DNA of 64,000 bases from Pseudomonas orientalis. GTDB taxonomy: Bacteria; Pseudomonadota; Gammaproteobacteria; Pseudomonadales; Pseudomonadaceae. The notes under the pieces are model-generated. The model did no database searches. It worked only from the letters and a program-made list of their open reading frames with translations, and was not told the DNA's origin. The stretch covers positions 3,255,001 to 3,319,000 of the forward strand of contig NZ_CP094351.1 of NCBI RefSeq assembly GCF_022807995.1. The letters run 5' to 3'. Position 1 is the stretch's first letter, and the number at the start of each line of letters is the position of its first letter. A program made the position numbers and the translations under genes. Shown in pieces: positions 63,313 to 64,000 of the stretch.

Positions 63313-64000
63313 CCAAACGCTCGCGCAGGAATTCGACCAGCGCCTGCACTGGCCGCGAGCTCTGCCGGTGCTGGGGGTACACTGCCGACAATGTCAGGGC
63401 TTCGGGGGCGAAGTCGTCCAGTACGCTGACCAGGCGGCCGTCCTTCAACGCATCGCCGACGATAAAGGTCGGCAGGTAGGTCACGCCCAGGCCGGCAATC
63501 GCGGTATCGCGCAGCAAATCGCCGTTATTGACGCGCATGCGCCCGCTCACATTCAGCGCTTGCAGCTTGCCCTTGAAACGCCATTGCACCTGGCGGCCGT
63601 GCCCGTACGGCAGGCAATCGTGATCGGCGAGGTCATCGGGTTTTTGCGGCGTACCGTGCAGGGCCAGGTAATCGGGGCTGGCACAGTAGACGCGCGGGAT
63701 GCTGGCAATACGCCGGGCGATCAAGGTGGAATCTTCCAGGGTGCCGATGCGCAGCACCAGATCGTAGCCTTCGCCGATCAGGTCCACCGGGCGGTCGCTG
63801 AGGTCGACTTCCACCGCCACGTCGGGATAGCGCTGCAGGAACAGCGGCAGCAGGCAACCCAAATGCGCCATGGCAAACGACAGCGGCGCGCTGAGGCGAA
63901 TGGTGCCGCGCGGCTCGCTGTTCTGGCCGGCGATGCCCTGCTCCACTTGCTCGACATCATTGAGCAAACGCAAGGCCGATTCGTAGTAACTCTGGCCCAG
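63299..64000 (-). CDS. LysR-family regulator, C-terminal part (runs off the window)
   Basis: The 233 codons present cover the end of the linker helix and the full effector domain (GTIRLSAPLSFAMAHLGCLL, VEVDLSDRPVDLIGEGYDLV, LRIGTLEDSTLIARRIASIP, GLGVTYLPTFIVGDAL). The SDRPVDLIGEGYDLVLRIG wording is typical of the CrgA/DsdC-like LysR group (LysR_substrate type AaeR). The HTH and start codon are beyond position 64000. It is convergent with, and overlaps, the AraC gene. Confidence 0.88.
   Translation of the reverse strand: MGQSYYESALRLLNDVEQVEQGIAGQNSEPRGTIRLSAPLSFAMAHLGCLLPLFLQRYPDVAVEVDLSDRPVDLIGEGYDLVLRIGTLEDSTLIARRIASIPRVYCASPDYLALHGTPQKPDDLADHDCLPYGHGRQVQWRFKGKLQALNVSGRMRVNNGDLLRDTAIAGLGVTYLPTFIVGDALKDGRLVSVLDDFAPEALTLSAVYPQHRQSSRPVQALVEFLRERLASGC

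Overview
The window looks like a chromosomal segment of a Pseudomonas of the P. fluorescens group. The grounds are: a complete fapABCDEF amyloid operon, a ptxS-kguEKTD 2-ketogluconate operon with two exact PtxS-type operators, a DpkA-type reductase, a zwf-gnd pair, a P. aeruginosa-like 3-mercaptopropionate dioxygenase/rhodanese pair, high GC, and many REP palindromes of the GTGGGAGGGGGCTTGCCCCCGAT type. No rRNA, tRNA, CRISPR array, integrase or transposase was seen.

Regions in order. 1-2.2 kb: a partial TauE/SafE permease, a DUF3455 exported protein and an ECF sigma/anti-sigma pair. 2.2-7 kb: an RstAB-like two-component system divergent from an RND efflux operon. The pump gene breaks after about 210 codons and runs straight into a 5'-truncated AraC gene, which looks like a deletion scar; a LysE exporter follows. 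7.6-12.9 kb: the 2-ketogluconate operon. 13-21 kb: chemoreceptor, NCS2 permease, LEA-type lipoprotein, nitrilase with divergent LysR, DUF883 protein and DpkA. 21.6-26.8 kb: one gene for a 1,712-residue toxin-like protein with a C-terminal HELTH metallopeptidase motif. 26.8-35 kb: PepSY protein, a FecR with no adjacent sigma factor, the fap operon behind a sigma-54-like promoter and with a terminator inside it, then a sigma-54 activator with no obvious phosphorylatable receiver. 35.7-39 kb: a translationally coupled gnd-zwf-HAD operon. 39-49 kb: CptA, a siderophore receptor with a Fur-like site, ZapE and MetE. 48.8-54.5 kb: an organosulfur cluster (LysR, thiol dioxygenase, four-domain rhodanese, sulfonate-type binding protein, flavin monooxygenase). 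54.6-61.1 kb: a probable phosphate-starvation operon (TonB-dependent receptor, beta-propeller phytase, its own TolQ/ExbB, TolR/ExbD and TonB) with a well-formed Pho box and -10. 61.3-64 kb: a membrane GGDEF protein with a degenerate active site, also next to a Pho-box-like site, an AraC regulator and the end of a LysR gene.

Intergenic DNA is unusually rich in repeats. REPs or paired REPs (REPINs) occur at about a dozen places. A larger element of about 340-470 bp, carrying nested palindromes, occurs four times (12.9, 17.3, 33.2 and 48.5 kb), in both orientations. One copy has lost its central hairpin block.

The best candidates for further attention are the phytase/TonB/TolQR operon, the large HExxH toxin-like protein, the fap operon with its candidate sigma-54 activator, the structured repeat family and the RND/AraC deletion junction. 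Functions are read from sequence and memory of protein families; no database search was possible.
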